Part shown: positions 1 to 5,648 of the stretch, in pieces | Numbering within the stretch: the stretch's first letter is position 1 | How the letters are laid out: each line of letters opens with the position of its first letter | Source: Sporomusa sp. | GTDB lineage: Bacteria > Bacillota_C > Negativicutes > Sporomusales > Sporomusaceae | NCBI GenBank assembly: GCA_029256645.1 | Contig: JAQSXM010000130.1 | Coordinates: 1 to 8,124 of the forward strand | Direction of reading: 5' to 3' | DNA length: 8,124 nucleotides | The notes under the pieces: generated by a model | What the model was told of the DNA's origin: nothing | Databases searched by the model: none | What the model saw: only the letters and a program-made list of their open reading frames with translations | Translations under genes and position numbers: made by a program

Positions 1-394
1 GGGCCGCGTGATGATAATAGATATACACGGCATGGCGCAGATTGGCTACTTTGCTGCCCCGTCCCAGGCGCCCCCAGCGTCTGGCCCAATAAGCAGCATA
101 CTTATCTATGATTACTGTAAAAATTTTATCAAACGTGCTTACATCTCCCTGCACCTTGCCGACATCGTGTAACAGTGCGCACTGTAGCAACAGTTCCTGG
201 TTAATTGTACTATCACCGGCACTAAGCTCTGACGAGGTATAGGCAACATTCAAGGCATGCCGCTGGTCAGGCAGATTCATCTGCCAAAAAAGCGCCGCCT
301 GGGCGACATCTAAATGGCGGGCGATAAATTCCCGGTCCTGCTTGGTGATCCTGGCTGATAACGCCGCAACTAACTGTTTAACCCGCTTACTCAA
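1..394 (-). CDS. HD-domain protein (putative phosphohydrolase), 3' part missing
   Basis: I read 131 residues from a TTG start at 394-392; the gene runs off the window at base 1. HD proteins are metal-dependent phosphohydrolases, often acting on nucleotides or phosphate esters; the substrate here cannot be told. Visible motifs are a likely first metal-ligand His at residue 46 (QRHALNVA), the HD doublet at 76-77 in LLHDVGK, and a His-rich YYHHA at 126-130 close to the cut. No signal peptide or membrane segment is seen in this part. The start is forced: an in-frame TGA lies three codons upstream of the TTG, and a GAGGA purine stretch precedes it by about 11 bases. The start overlaps the last 8 bases of hisZ (387-394), which suggests translational coupling. 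The family call is firm; the function is not. Confidence 0.8.
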   Translation of the reverse strand, partial: MSKRVKQLVAALSARITKQDREFIARHLDVAQAALFWQMNLPDQRHALNVAYTSSELSAGDSTINQELLLQCALLHDVGKVQGDVSTFDKIFTVIIDKYAAYWARRWGRLGRGSKVANLRHAVYIYYHHAA

Positions 395-1571
395 TATAAA
401 TCAGTTCCTCGTAGCCTTGCTCAGCAACCTGATTCTCGGCGGTGGTTCTCGATTCAGGTACAAGCGCCAATTTAGCCCGCCGGCCTTCTTTACGGCATTT
501 ATTGGCCGCCTCAATCGCCAGCGATAGCTGGCCATCAGCCCAGGCAATATACACCTCTTTGCCACGTACGCTGACACTAATACCCTGCCGTTCCATCGCC
601 AGCAGCACCCGCTCAATGCCTAGTGCAAAACCGGTGGCCGGATTGGCAACACCAAAGGAAGCTAGCATATTATCGTAGCGTCCGCCACCACAGAGAGGGA
701 ACCCTAATCCTGGTGTATATCCCTCAAACACCATGCCGGTGTAATAATCAAAGTCACGGATAATCCCCAGGTCAAAATTAACATAGCGATCAACACCATA
801 ACCTGCCAGCAGCCTGCGGATATCAGCCAGATTATCCAGGGCTTTGCGGCTAAGCTCATTGCTCACCAGCCGGTAAGCCTTATTAAGCATGTCTTCCTGG
901 CCGTGCAGCAGTGGGATTTGTTGCAACAGCTCCTGGGCCACCCGGCTGAGACCGCTTTGGGCCAGAATTTCCCCCAGTCCTACTAAATCCCTCGAAACCA
1001 TAGCGGATTTAACCTGTTGCTGACACTGTGGCGTTAACCCGCTCTCGGCCATAAGGCCATTGATAAAATCGACTTGGCCTAAGCTGATTTGAAAATTAGC
1101 CAGGCCCGACTCCAACATAGTCTCTACTGCCAAGGCCACAACCTCGGCGTCAGCCGCCGGTCCGGGCGCACCTAAGAGTTCAACACCTGCCTGATAGAAT
1201 TCGCACTGCCTGCCTGCCTGTGCCTGCTCATGCCGGAATACATTGGTAAGATAAAAGAGCCTCAGCGGCAGCTGCGCTTCCTTTAGCCTGGTAGCCGCCA
1301 CCCGGGCAATTGGTGTAGTCATATCCGGCTTAAGCACCAGGATACGGTTGTTTTTGTCAAAAAACTTGAACACGTGTTGGTGCATGTCGCTGCCAGTACC
1401 TACTGTGAGCGTTTCGATATACTCAAATGTCGGTGTTACCACTTCATCATAACCCCAACGGGAGAATAGTTCAGCAAGTGAACCTTCAACGATACGTTTC
1501 TGCTTGGCTTCCCGCAGCAGCAGGTCCCGTGTACCATAAGGAATCTGCGGTACAAACTGATTTTTGTTCAT
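387..1571 (-). CDS. hisZ: ATP phosphoribosyltransferase regulatory subunit HisZ
   Basis: HisZ is a catalytically inactive paralogue of histidyl-tRNA synthetase. It assembles with short-form HisG to make the first enzyme of histidine biosynthesis (ATP + PRPP to phosphoribosyl-ATP) and mediates histidine feedback. The 394-residue product shows class II synthetase-like blocks: PYGTRDLL (11-18), KPDMTTP (81-87), FRHEQAQAGRQCEF (112-125), DYYTGMVFEGY (275-285), GGGRYDNM (295-302) and GFALGIERVL (314-323). The KPDMT and FRHEQAQAGR variants favour HisZ over true HisRS. After about residue 338 there is only a short remnant of the anticodon-binding domain, much shorter than in HisRS. The start is ATG with a GGGGTG site 6 bases upstream. 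It lies 18 bases after yerC and overlaps the HD gene downstream. hisG is not adjacent on the visible side. Confidence 0.93.
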   Translation of the reverse strand: MNKNQFVPQIPYGTRDLLLREAKQKRIVEGSLAELFSRWGYDEVVTPTFEYIETLTVGTGSDMHQHVFKFFDKNNRILVLKPDMTTPIARVAATRLKEAQLPLRLFYLTNVFRHEQAQAGRQCEFYQAGVELLGAPGPAADAEVVALAVETMLESGLANFQISLGQVDFINGLMAESGLTPQCQQQVKSAMVSRDLVGLGEILAQSGLSRVAQELLQQIPLLHGQEDMLNKAYRLVSNELSRKALDNLADIRRLLAGYGVDRYVNFDLGIIRDFDYYTGMVFEGYTPGLGFPLCGGGRYDNMLASFGVANPATGFALGIERVLLAMERQGISVSVRGKEVYIAWADGQLSLAIEAANKCRKEGRRAKLALVPESRTTAENQVAEQGYEELIYIE

Positions 1572-1589
1572 TATCTACACCCCATTCAA

Positions 1590-1895
1590 CTAGTCGGCCT
1601 TATTTTCCTCAAAATGACCCAGTACTGCTTTATAACCGTCAGCGCCGTAATAAAGACAGCGCTTCACCCGGCTGATTGTCGCTGTACTGGCACCGGTAGA
1701 CGCAACAATATCATCATAAATAACCCCCGCTTTCAGCAGACGCGCAACTTCCAGACGCTGGGCCATCGCTTTGATCTCACCGATTGTGCATACATCCTCA
1801 AAAAACTGATAACATTCTTCCTCATTCTGAAGCGACAAAATGCCCTTAAATAACTGATCTGTTAGCCCATCTTTCAATTTGGGATTTACCGGCAT
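1590..1895 (-). CDS. yerC: YerC/YecD-family TrpR-like transcriptional regulator
   Basis: This 101-residue protein belongs to the YerC/YecD branch of the Trp-repressor superfamily. These are small all-helical, probably dimeric, cytoplasmic DNA-binding proteins. The conserved core spans residues 39-89: a GEIKAMAQRLEVARLL helix, then a helix-turn-helix around YDDIVASTGASTATISRVKR (60-79), then LYYGADGY. The length is normal for the family. The start is ATG, with a GGGAGG site 9 bases upstream. It is the first gene of the yerC-hisZ-HD cluster. Members of this family linked to his genes have been proposed as histidine-responsive regulators. That role fits the position here but is inference. A dyad around the -10 element could be its own operator. 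Confidence 0.88.
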   Translation of the reverse strand: MPVNPKLKDGLTDQLFKGILSLQNEEECYQFFEDVCTIGEIKAMAQRLEVARLLKAGVIYDDIVASTGASTATISRVKRCLYYGADGYKAVLGHFEENKAD

Positions 1896-1908
1896 GCTAC
1901 TACGCCTC

Positions 1909-1914
1909 CCTGTA
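1909..1914 (-). promoter_or_regulatory. Ribosome binding site of yerC
   Basis: A GGGAGG stretch on the minus strand lies about 9-13 bases before the yerC ATG. It is the strongest Shine-Dalgarno match near that start and supports it. Confidence 0.65.
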
Positions 1915-1920
1915 ATACTT

Positions 1921-1950
1921 GCTTACTGACATTATATTTCGATAGTAACC
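1921..1950 (-). promoter_or_regulatory. Candidate yerC -10 element with flanking inverted repeat (possible operator)
   Basis: A perfect TATAAT lies at 1931-1936 on the minus strand, about 35 bases before the yerC ATG. The hexamers 16-18 bases upstream of it are poor -35 matches. Two 10-base arms, gcttactgac (1921-1930) and gatagtaacc (1941-1950), form an imperfect dyad with 7 of 10 positions matching and exactly one -10 region between them. A regulator bound there would block RNA polymerase. YerC itself is the obvious candidate by position. The -10 is well supported; the operator role is inference from symmetry alone. Confidence 0.4.
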
Positions 1951-2053
1951 TGGATTTTCCTTCTTTAACACTTTCCATCTTTATTTAATTAAACTAAATT
2001 ACAATTAATTATAGATTTGTCTTTTTCACGCAAATAATACCCCAACAATCCAG

Positions 2054-2082
2054 TTGACAGATACATTTAACCATGCTATCAT
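2054..2082 (+). promoter_or_regulatory. Sigma-A type promoter for the SAM riboswitch-metQ transcript
   Basis: A perfect -35 TTGACA (2054-2059) is followed by a 17-base spacer and the -10 TATCAT (2077-2082). Transcription would start near 2089, about 17 bases before the riboswitch P1 stem, which is the expected layout for an S-box leader. Confidence 0.85.
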
Positions 2083-2100
2083 AAGTTTCATAAATTAAAT

Positions 2101-2210
2101 ATTACTCATCAAGAGCTGGCTGAGGGAAATGGCCCCATGACGCCGCGGCAACCATCGCAGATGCGAACGGTGCCAATTCCAACAGGATTAAATCCTGGCA
2201 GATGAAGAAC
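2101..2210 (+). ncRNA. SAM-I (S-box) riboswitch
   Basis: The aptamer carries the conserved S-box blocks in order: AAGAG (2111-2115), GAGGGA (2122-2127), TGGCCC (2130-2135), ATGACGCC (2137-2144), CGGCAACC (2146-2153), GGTGCCAATTCC (2169-2180) and GATGA (2201-2205). P1 can form from TCATC (2106-2110) and GATGA (2201-2205), P3 from CGCA (2156-2159) and TGCG (2162-2165), and P4 from CAGGA and TCCTG (2183-2197). S-box RNAs bind S-adenosylmethionine. With SAM bound, P1 is stabilised and the downstream terminator forms, so transcription stops when SAM is plentiful. A promoter lies just upstream, a terminator just downstream, and a methionine-uptake gene follows. All of this agrees with that mode of control. 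Confidence 0.95.
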
Positions 2211-2218
2211 TGGACAAC

Positions 2219-2256
2219 AAGCCTCTTCGCACTGCGAAAGAGGCTTTAATTATTTT
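2219..2256 (+). terminator. Riboswitch-controlled intrinsic terminator
   Basis: AAGCCTCTT (2219-2227) pairs with AAGAGGCTT (2238-2246). The stem is extended by CGC/GCG around an ACT loop, with one bulged A at 2237. A T-rich but interrupted tract (TTTAATTATTTT) follows. It sits 9 bases after the aptamer, the normal place for the S-box expression platform. I did not work out the competing antiterminator pairing. Confidence 0.85.
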
Positions 2257-2301
2257 CACGGAGGGAGGACCGGGTAGTTTTTTTAATTGTACTTCATTTT
2301 T

Positions 2302-2307
2302 AGGAGG
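2302..2307 (+). promoter_or_regulatory. Ribosome binding site that fixes the metQ start
   Basis: AGGAGG lies 9 bases before the ATG at 2317. The frame is open back to a TTG at 2287, but starting there would place this site inside the coding region and put ten residues ahead of the lipoprotein signal peptide. The ATG is therefore chosen. Confidence 0.85.
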
Positions 2308-2316
2308 AATATTCTT

Positions 2317-3138
2317 ATGAAAAAGTTTACTTTAGTACTGATTACCGCATTATTGGCTTTATCCACTTTTATATCCGGCTGCGGCAGCAAGGAAACCCCG
2401 GCTCCTTCAGCTTCGGAAAAAAAGACTATTAAGGTTGGCGCTACTGCTGTGCCACATGCCGAAATACTTAATGTGATTAAACCAGCCCTTGAAAAAGAAG
2501 GCATCAACCTGGTTATTGTAGAAATGAGCGACTATGTCCGTCCGAATGTTGCTGTTGCTGAGAAAGAACTTGACGCTAATTTCTTTCAGCATATCCCCTA
2601 TCTAACCAAATTCAGCAGCGAGCGCAAGCTTGACCTGACCTATACTGCAGCCGTACATATTGAGCCGATGGGCATTTACTCCAAGAAAGTAAAAAACCTG
2701 AATGACTTACAAAGCGGTGCGCAAATCGCCATCCCTAACGATCCTACCAATGGCGGCCGCGCATTAGCGCTCTTGGCCAAGGCCGGCATTATTAAGCTGA
2801 AAGACGGCGCTGGCGTTAATGCCACCGTGAAAGACATTACTGAAAACCCCAAAAACGTTAAGGTTCGCGAACTTGAAGCGCCACAACTGCCCCGCTCACT
2901 TGATGACGTCGCTTTAGCAGTCATCAACACCAATTATGCCCTTGAAGCAAAACTTGTACCTGCCAAAGACGCCCTCTTTATTGAGCAAAAAGACTCTCCT
3001 TATGTTAATATCCTGGCTGTCCGCAAAGGGGACGAAAACCGCCCCGAAATCCAAAAACTGACCAAAGCCCTAACCTCTGAAGAGGTCAGAAAGTTCATTA
3101 ATGAAAAATATCAGGGAGCAATCGTACCCGCATTCTAG
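2317..3138 (+). CDS. metQ: Methionine ABC transporter substrate-binding lipoprotein MetQ
   Basis: MetQ is the extracytoplasmic, membrane-anchored receptor that hands methionine to the MetN-MetI ABC importer. The 273-residue product begins with a lipoprotein signal peptide: a KK n-region, a hydrophobic stretch at 4-19, and the lipobox ISGC with the lipidated Cys at 22. A Ser/Ala/Pro-rich linker leads to the NlpA-family domain, with VGATAVPHAEIL (40-51), SDYVRPNVAVAEKELDANFFQH (71-92), IPNDPTNGGRAL (119-130) and INTNYAL (183-189). The length is typical. SAM-riboswitch control supports a methionine substrate, since the family also includes receptors of other specificity. No metN or metI is adjacent: the gene has its own promoter and leader and ends at a terminator 14 bases after the stop, so it is probably monocistronic. 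Its transporter must be encoded elsewhere. Confidence 0.93.
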   Translation: MKKFTLVLITALLALSTFISGCGSKETPAPSASEKKTIKVGATAVPHAEILNVIKPALEKEGINLVIVEMSDYVRPNVAVAEKELDANFFQHIPYLTKFSSERKLDLTYTAAVHIEPMGIYSKKVKNLNDLQSGAQIAIPNDPTNGGRALALLAKAGIIKLKDGAGVNATVKDITENPKNVKVRELEAPQLPRSLDDVALAVINTNYALEAKLVPAKDALFIEQKDSPYVNILAVRKGDENRPEIQKLTKALTSEEVRKFINEKYQGAIVPAF

Positions 3139-3151
3139 ATTAGATGTAGTC

Positions 3152-3191
3152 AAAAGGCTTGAACCTTTCATAGGAAGGGTTCAAGCCTTTT
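3152..3191. terminator. Bidirectional terminator between metQ and tetR
   Basis: AAAAGGCTTGAACC (3152-3165) pairs with GGTTCAAGCCTTTT (3178-3191). The stem extends inward through TTTC/GGAA-side pairs to a four-base loop at 3170-3173. The plus strand ends in five Ts and the minus strand in four, so it can stop metQ and, less strongly, tetR. The two genes converge here. Confidence 0.9.
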
Positions 3192-3200
3192 TAGTCGTTA

Positions 3201-3791
3201 TTACCGTTCAACAACACCATAGAGAAAAATATCGGCGATATTGTTTGCTGCCGATTCAATCGAATCATCCTGCGCACCGACAAACCCCTGGAAAACCATC
3301 ATTACAATGACACTAAACAAACCGTGAGCTGCCTTATGTACGTCACATTGGCGAATAGCTCCCTGCTCAATACCTTCTTGCAAAATGCTTTCCAGTATAC
3401 CGATGGTATGGACAAATCTCTCCCGGTATTTTTCTCGCTGAGCCTCGGTAAAGCTGGATGCCTCTTCGTGGCCTAATCCACGCATCTCATGCATCAGTAC
3501 CCGCCATAAATCGGCATTGGCAACATAAAACCCCAAAAACATCTTAATCGCTTTTTTAATTTTGATTAATGGCAGCTCAGCAAGAGCGGCAATCATATCG
3601 AGTTCAGCTTCAAATTTTGCGCTGCGTTCTTTGATCAGGGTATAAAAAAGTTGTTCCTTACTGACAAAATAGTTATATACTGTGCCCTTGCCGGTGTCAG
3701 CCAAGGCAATAATCTCATCAACAGTAGCACGGTGATAGCCCTTGCGGGAAAAAACCGTATAAGCGGCATCAAGTATTTGCTGTCGTTTCAT
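3201..3791 (-). CDS. TetR/AcrR-family transcriptional regulator
   Basis: This 196-residue cytoplasmic protein has a typical TetR N-terminal DNA-binding domain. The first helix is RQQILDAAYTVFSRKGYHRAT (3-23), and the helix-turn-helix follows in VDEIIALADTGKGTVYNYFVSKEQLF (24-49). The rest is a helical ligand-binding and dimerisation domain whose effector cannot be told. The length is normal. The start is ATG with AGGAGG (3797-3802) five bases upstream. It is the last gene of the minus-strand run, 13 bases after the DUF456 gene; that gene's stop lies almost on top of this ribosome site. TetR proteins usually repress a neighbouring gene or their own operon. The DUF456 gene is the natural first candidate, but I saw no convincing operator palindrome nearby. 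Confidence 0.9.
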   Translation of the reverse strand: MKRQQILDAAYTVFSRKGYHRATVDEIIALADTGKGTVYNYFVSKEQLFYTLIKERSAKFEAELDMIAALAELPLIKIKKAIKMFLGFYVANADLWRVLMHEMRGLGHEEASSFTEAQREKYRERFVHTIGILESILQEGIEQGAIRQCDVHKAAHGLFSVIVMMVFQGFVGAQDDSIESAANNIADIFLYGVVER

Positions 3792-3804
3792 ATTTGCCTC
3801 CTGT

Positions 3805-4323
3805 CTACCCAGCCCATGTTAGTTTGGAAATAATCAACGCCACCATACCGATGGCTACCGCTAATTTGAAGATAAGCCCTAACGCCTGACCAACGACAAT
3901 ACTTTTTGCTACCCGTCCTGCCTTTTCCCGGTTGCCTGTAGCTGCATATTCTGCCAGATAGCCAGTGGCAAAAGAGCCACCGATAGCCCCGGCAATTGAA
4001 CCCAGACCAGGCATTACCCCAGTACCAATTATCCCCCCGGCAATACCACCGATAAAAGCGGCTATTATAGCCGTTCTGGAAGCATTCTCTTTTTTGGCGC
4101 CGAGCGCCCCTGCCGCAAACTCAGCCAATTCCCCGGCAAGCAGTGTCCCAAAGAGAATGAGCAATACCGTGTTATTCATATATACAAAGGATTCCTGGTA
4201 ACCATATGCCAAAGCAACGAAAAAAATCAGCCAATTGCCAGGTAGTCCGATAGCAGTTAAGCCAATACCAATAACAGTAACAACAATGACCAATAGATTA
4301 ATGGCTGTTAAACCAGCATCCAA
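3805..4323 (-). CDS. DUF456 family membrane protein
   Basis: This 172-residue, very hydrophobic protein has no known biochemical role. It shows the DUF456 pattern: an N-terminal membrane segment (about 6-26), a GLPGNW motif (26-31) leading into a second segment, a third at about 51-75, a glycine-rich double segment with IGGIAGGIIGTGVMPGLGS (91-109) and AGAIGGSF (111-118), a charged loop TGNREKAGR, and a last segment at about 142-166. I chose a TTG start at 4323 because AAGGAG (minus strand, 4332-4337) lies 8 bases before it. The frame stays open upstream to a TTG at 4407 inside purD, but that has no good ribosome site. It begins 28 bases after purD and ends 13 bases before tetR, so it is probably co-transcribed with both. 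Confidence 0.82.
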   Translation of the reverse strand: MDAGLTAINLLVIVVTVIGIGLTAIGLPGNWLIFFVALAYGYQESFVYMNNTVLLILFGTLLAGELAEFAAGALGAKKENASRTAIIAAFIGGIAGGIIGTGVMPGLGSIAGAIGGSFATGYLAEYAATGNREKAGRVAKSIVVGQALGLIFKLAVAIGMVALIISKLTWAG

Positions 4324-4331
4324 AGTATGCA

Positions 4332-4337
4332 CTCCTT
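4332..4337 (-). promoter_or_regulatory. Ribosome binding site deciding the DUF456 start
   Basis: AAGGAG on the minus strand lies 8 bases ahead of the TTG at 4323-4321. It overlaps the alternative in-frame GTG at 4332-4330, which rules that codon out as the start. It falls in the 28-base gap after the purD stop. Confidence 0.65.
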
Positions 4338-4351
4338 CTGCGCCCGGCCGC

Positions 4352-5623
4352 CTACTTTCGGTTGAAAGCCCGATGAGCGATATCTTTACGATATTGCATC
4401 CCTGCAAACTTTATCTCAGGTACAGCCTGATAGACCTTAGCCACCGCCGCCTGAATATCACTAGCTACAGCAGTTACGCCAAGCACCCGGCCACCATTTG
4501 TTACAATATCGCCATTCCTGAATGCTGTCCCGGCATGAAAAACCATGGCTCCCTGTGCCTCAGCCTTATCAAGACCACTAATTTGATCGCCTTTGGTGTA
4601 ATTGCCCGGATACCCGCCAGCTGCCAGTACAACACACACAGCTGCTTTGTTGTCCCATTCAATCATTATATCAGCCAGCCGTTCATCAACACAGGCTTCC
4701 ATAATATCGACTAAATCACTGGCCAGGAGCGGCAATACAACCTGTGTCTCAGGATCACCAAACCGGGCGTTAAACTCAATAACTTTCGGTCCTTTGTCAG
4801 TAATGATTAAGCCGGCATACAGGCAGCCCTTATAGATAATACCTTCCTGACGCAGGGCATCAACCACCCGCTGCAGTACCTCCCGCGTTACTTGCGCCCG
4901 CACAGCCTCTGTGACCACAGGCGCCGGGGCATAGGTCCCCATACCACCGGTATTCGGGCCAAGATCATTGTCAAATACCCGTTTATGGTCTTGAGCAGCA
5001 ATCATGGGTGCTACCGTACGGCCATCAGTAAAAGCCAGCAGTGAGGCTTCTTCCCCCTCAAGATACTCTTCAATAACCACCAGGTTGCCTGCATTGCCAA
5101 AGGCCTTATCCCGCATCATCATGTCAACAGCCGCAACAGCCTCGTCTATCGTCAAAGCAACAACAACGCCCTTACCGGCGGCCAGACCATCTGCTTTGAC
5201 AACAATAGGTGCACCCTGTTTCTGAATATAAGCGATCGCACTGTCAGCATCTGTAAAGGCTGCTGAGGCCGCAGCCGGGATATTGTACTTATGCATAATC
5301 TCTTTGGCAAAAGCCTTAGAGCCCTCTAATTGTGCCGCCTGCCGGGACGGCCCGAATACTTTAAGATTGAGAGCATTCAAATGGTCCACAAGGCCGTTGG
5401 TCAACGGCAACTCAGGTCCAACCACAGTTAACCCGATATCGTGCGCCAGGGCAAACTTGCCTAACGCTTCATTATCAGTTATGTCAATATCCACACACTC
5501 TGCCAGCGACGCAAGCCCGGGATTCCCCGGCACACAATATATCTTCTCCACCCGGGGGCTCTGGCCCAGTTTCCATGCTAAAGCGTGTTCGCGCCCGCCA
5601 CCGCCAATAAGTAAAACTCTCAA
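4352..5623 (-). CDS. purD: Phosphoribosylamine-glycine ligase (GAR synthetase)
   Basis: PurD carries out the second step of purine biosynthesis, joining phosphoribosylamine and glycine with ATP to form GAR, in the cytoplasm. The 423-residue product is full length and has an ATP-grasp fold. N-terminal domain: GGGGREHA (7-14) and VGPELPL (68-74). ATP-binding part: VKADGLAAGKGVVV (142-155) and VIEEYLEGEEAS (183-194). Family signature and metal/ATP site: DHKRVFDNDLGPNTGGMGTY (212-231) and EFNARFGDPETQ (283-294). C-terminal domain: AAGGYPGNY (344-352) and FHAGT (362-366). The start is TTG with GGAGGAG (5631-5637) 7 bases upstream; a nearer GTG is out of frame. It lies 25 bases after the DUF218 gene. 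No other pur gene is visible, which is unusual because purD often follows purH. Confidence 0.97.
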   Translation of the reverse strand: MRVLLIGGGGREHALAWKLGQSPRVEKIYCVPGNPGLASLAECVDIDITDNEALGKFALAHDIGLTVVGPELPLTNGLVDHLNALNLKVFGPSRQAAQLEGSKAFAKEIMHKYNIPAAASAAFTDADSAIAYIQKQGAPIVVKADGLAAGKGVVVALTIDEAVAAVDMMMRDKAFGNAGNLVVIEEYLEGEEASLLAFTDGRTVAPMIAAQDHKRVFDNDLGPNTGGMGTYAPAPVVTEAVRAQVTREVLQRVVDALRQEGIIYKGCLYAGLIITDKGPKVIEFNARFGDPETQVVLPLLASDLVDIMEACVDERLADIMIEWDNKAAVCVVLAAGGYPGNYTKGDQISGLDKAEAQGAMVFHAGTAFRNGDIVTNGGRVLGVTAVASDIQAAVAKVYQAVPEIKFAGMQYRKDIAHRAFNRK

Positions 5624-5630
5624 AATACCA

Positions 5631-5637
5631 CTCCTCC
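5631..5637 (-). promoter_or_regulatory. Ribosome binding site supporting the TTG start of purD
   Basis: GGAGGAG on the minus strand lies 7 bases before the TTG at 5623-5621. The GTG that partly overlaps this site reads into a stop after three codons, so the TTG is the only sensible start. Confidence 0.75.
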
Positions 5638-5648
5638 AGATAATTTCG

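Larger units (their letters stand above)
1896..2316. other. Divergent intergenic region between yerC and metQ
   Basis: This 421-base spacer has no gene. From left to right it holds the yerC ribosome site and -10 region, then an AT-rich stretch (about 1955-2040) in which I see no clear motif. After that come the metQ promoter, the SAM-I riboswitch, its terminator, and a short leader with a purine-rich GGAGGGAGG (2260-2268) and a run of seven Ts (2278-2284). I looked for a T-box leader on the yerC side and found none. Confidence 0.8.

Noticed and set aside
387..1571. Calling this gene hisS (histidyl-tRNA synthetase).
   Set aside because: The anticodon-binding domain is cut short and the motif variants, such as KPDMT and FRHEQAQAGR, fit HisZ better.
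1955..2040. The AT-rich stretch as an origin, attachment site or small RNA gene.
   Set aside because: I see no DnaA boxes, direct repeats or terminator hairpin; it looks like plain AT-rich spacer.
1896..2053. A histidine T-box leader ahead of yerC-hisZ.
   Set aside because: No TGGNACCGCG-like T-box core or matching terminator was found on the minus strand.
2287..2316. An upstream TTG start that would add ten residues to MetQ.
   Set aside because: It would put the AGGAGG ribosome site inside the coding region and lengthen a normal lipoprotein signal peptide.
4324..4407. A longer DUF456 protein starting at a TTG inside purD.
   Set aside because: There is no good ribosome site before it, the extra residues look like random polar sequence, and a TTG with a well-placed AAGGAG lies downstream.
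4235..4714. A 159-codon open frame on the plus strand.
   Set aside because: It is antisense to purD and the DUF456 gene and its composition looks like a shadow of their codons.
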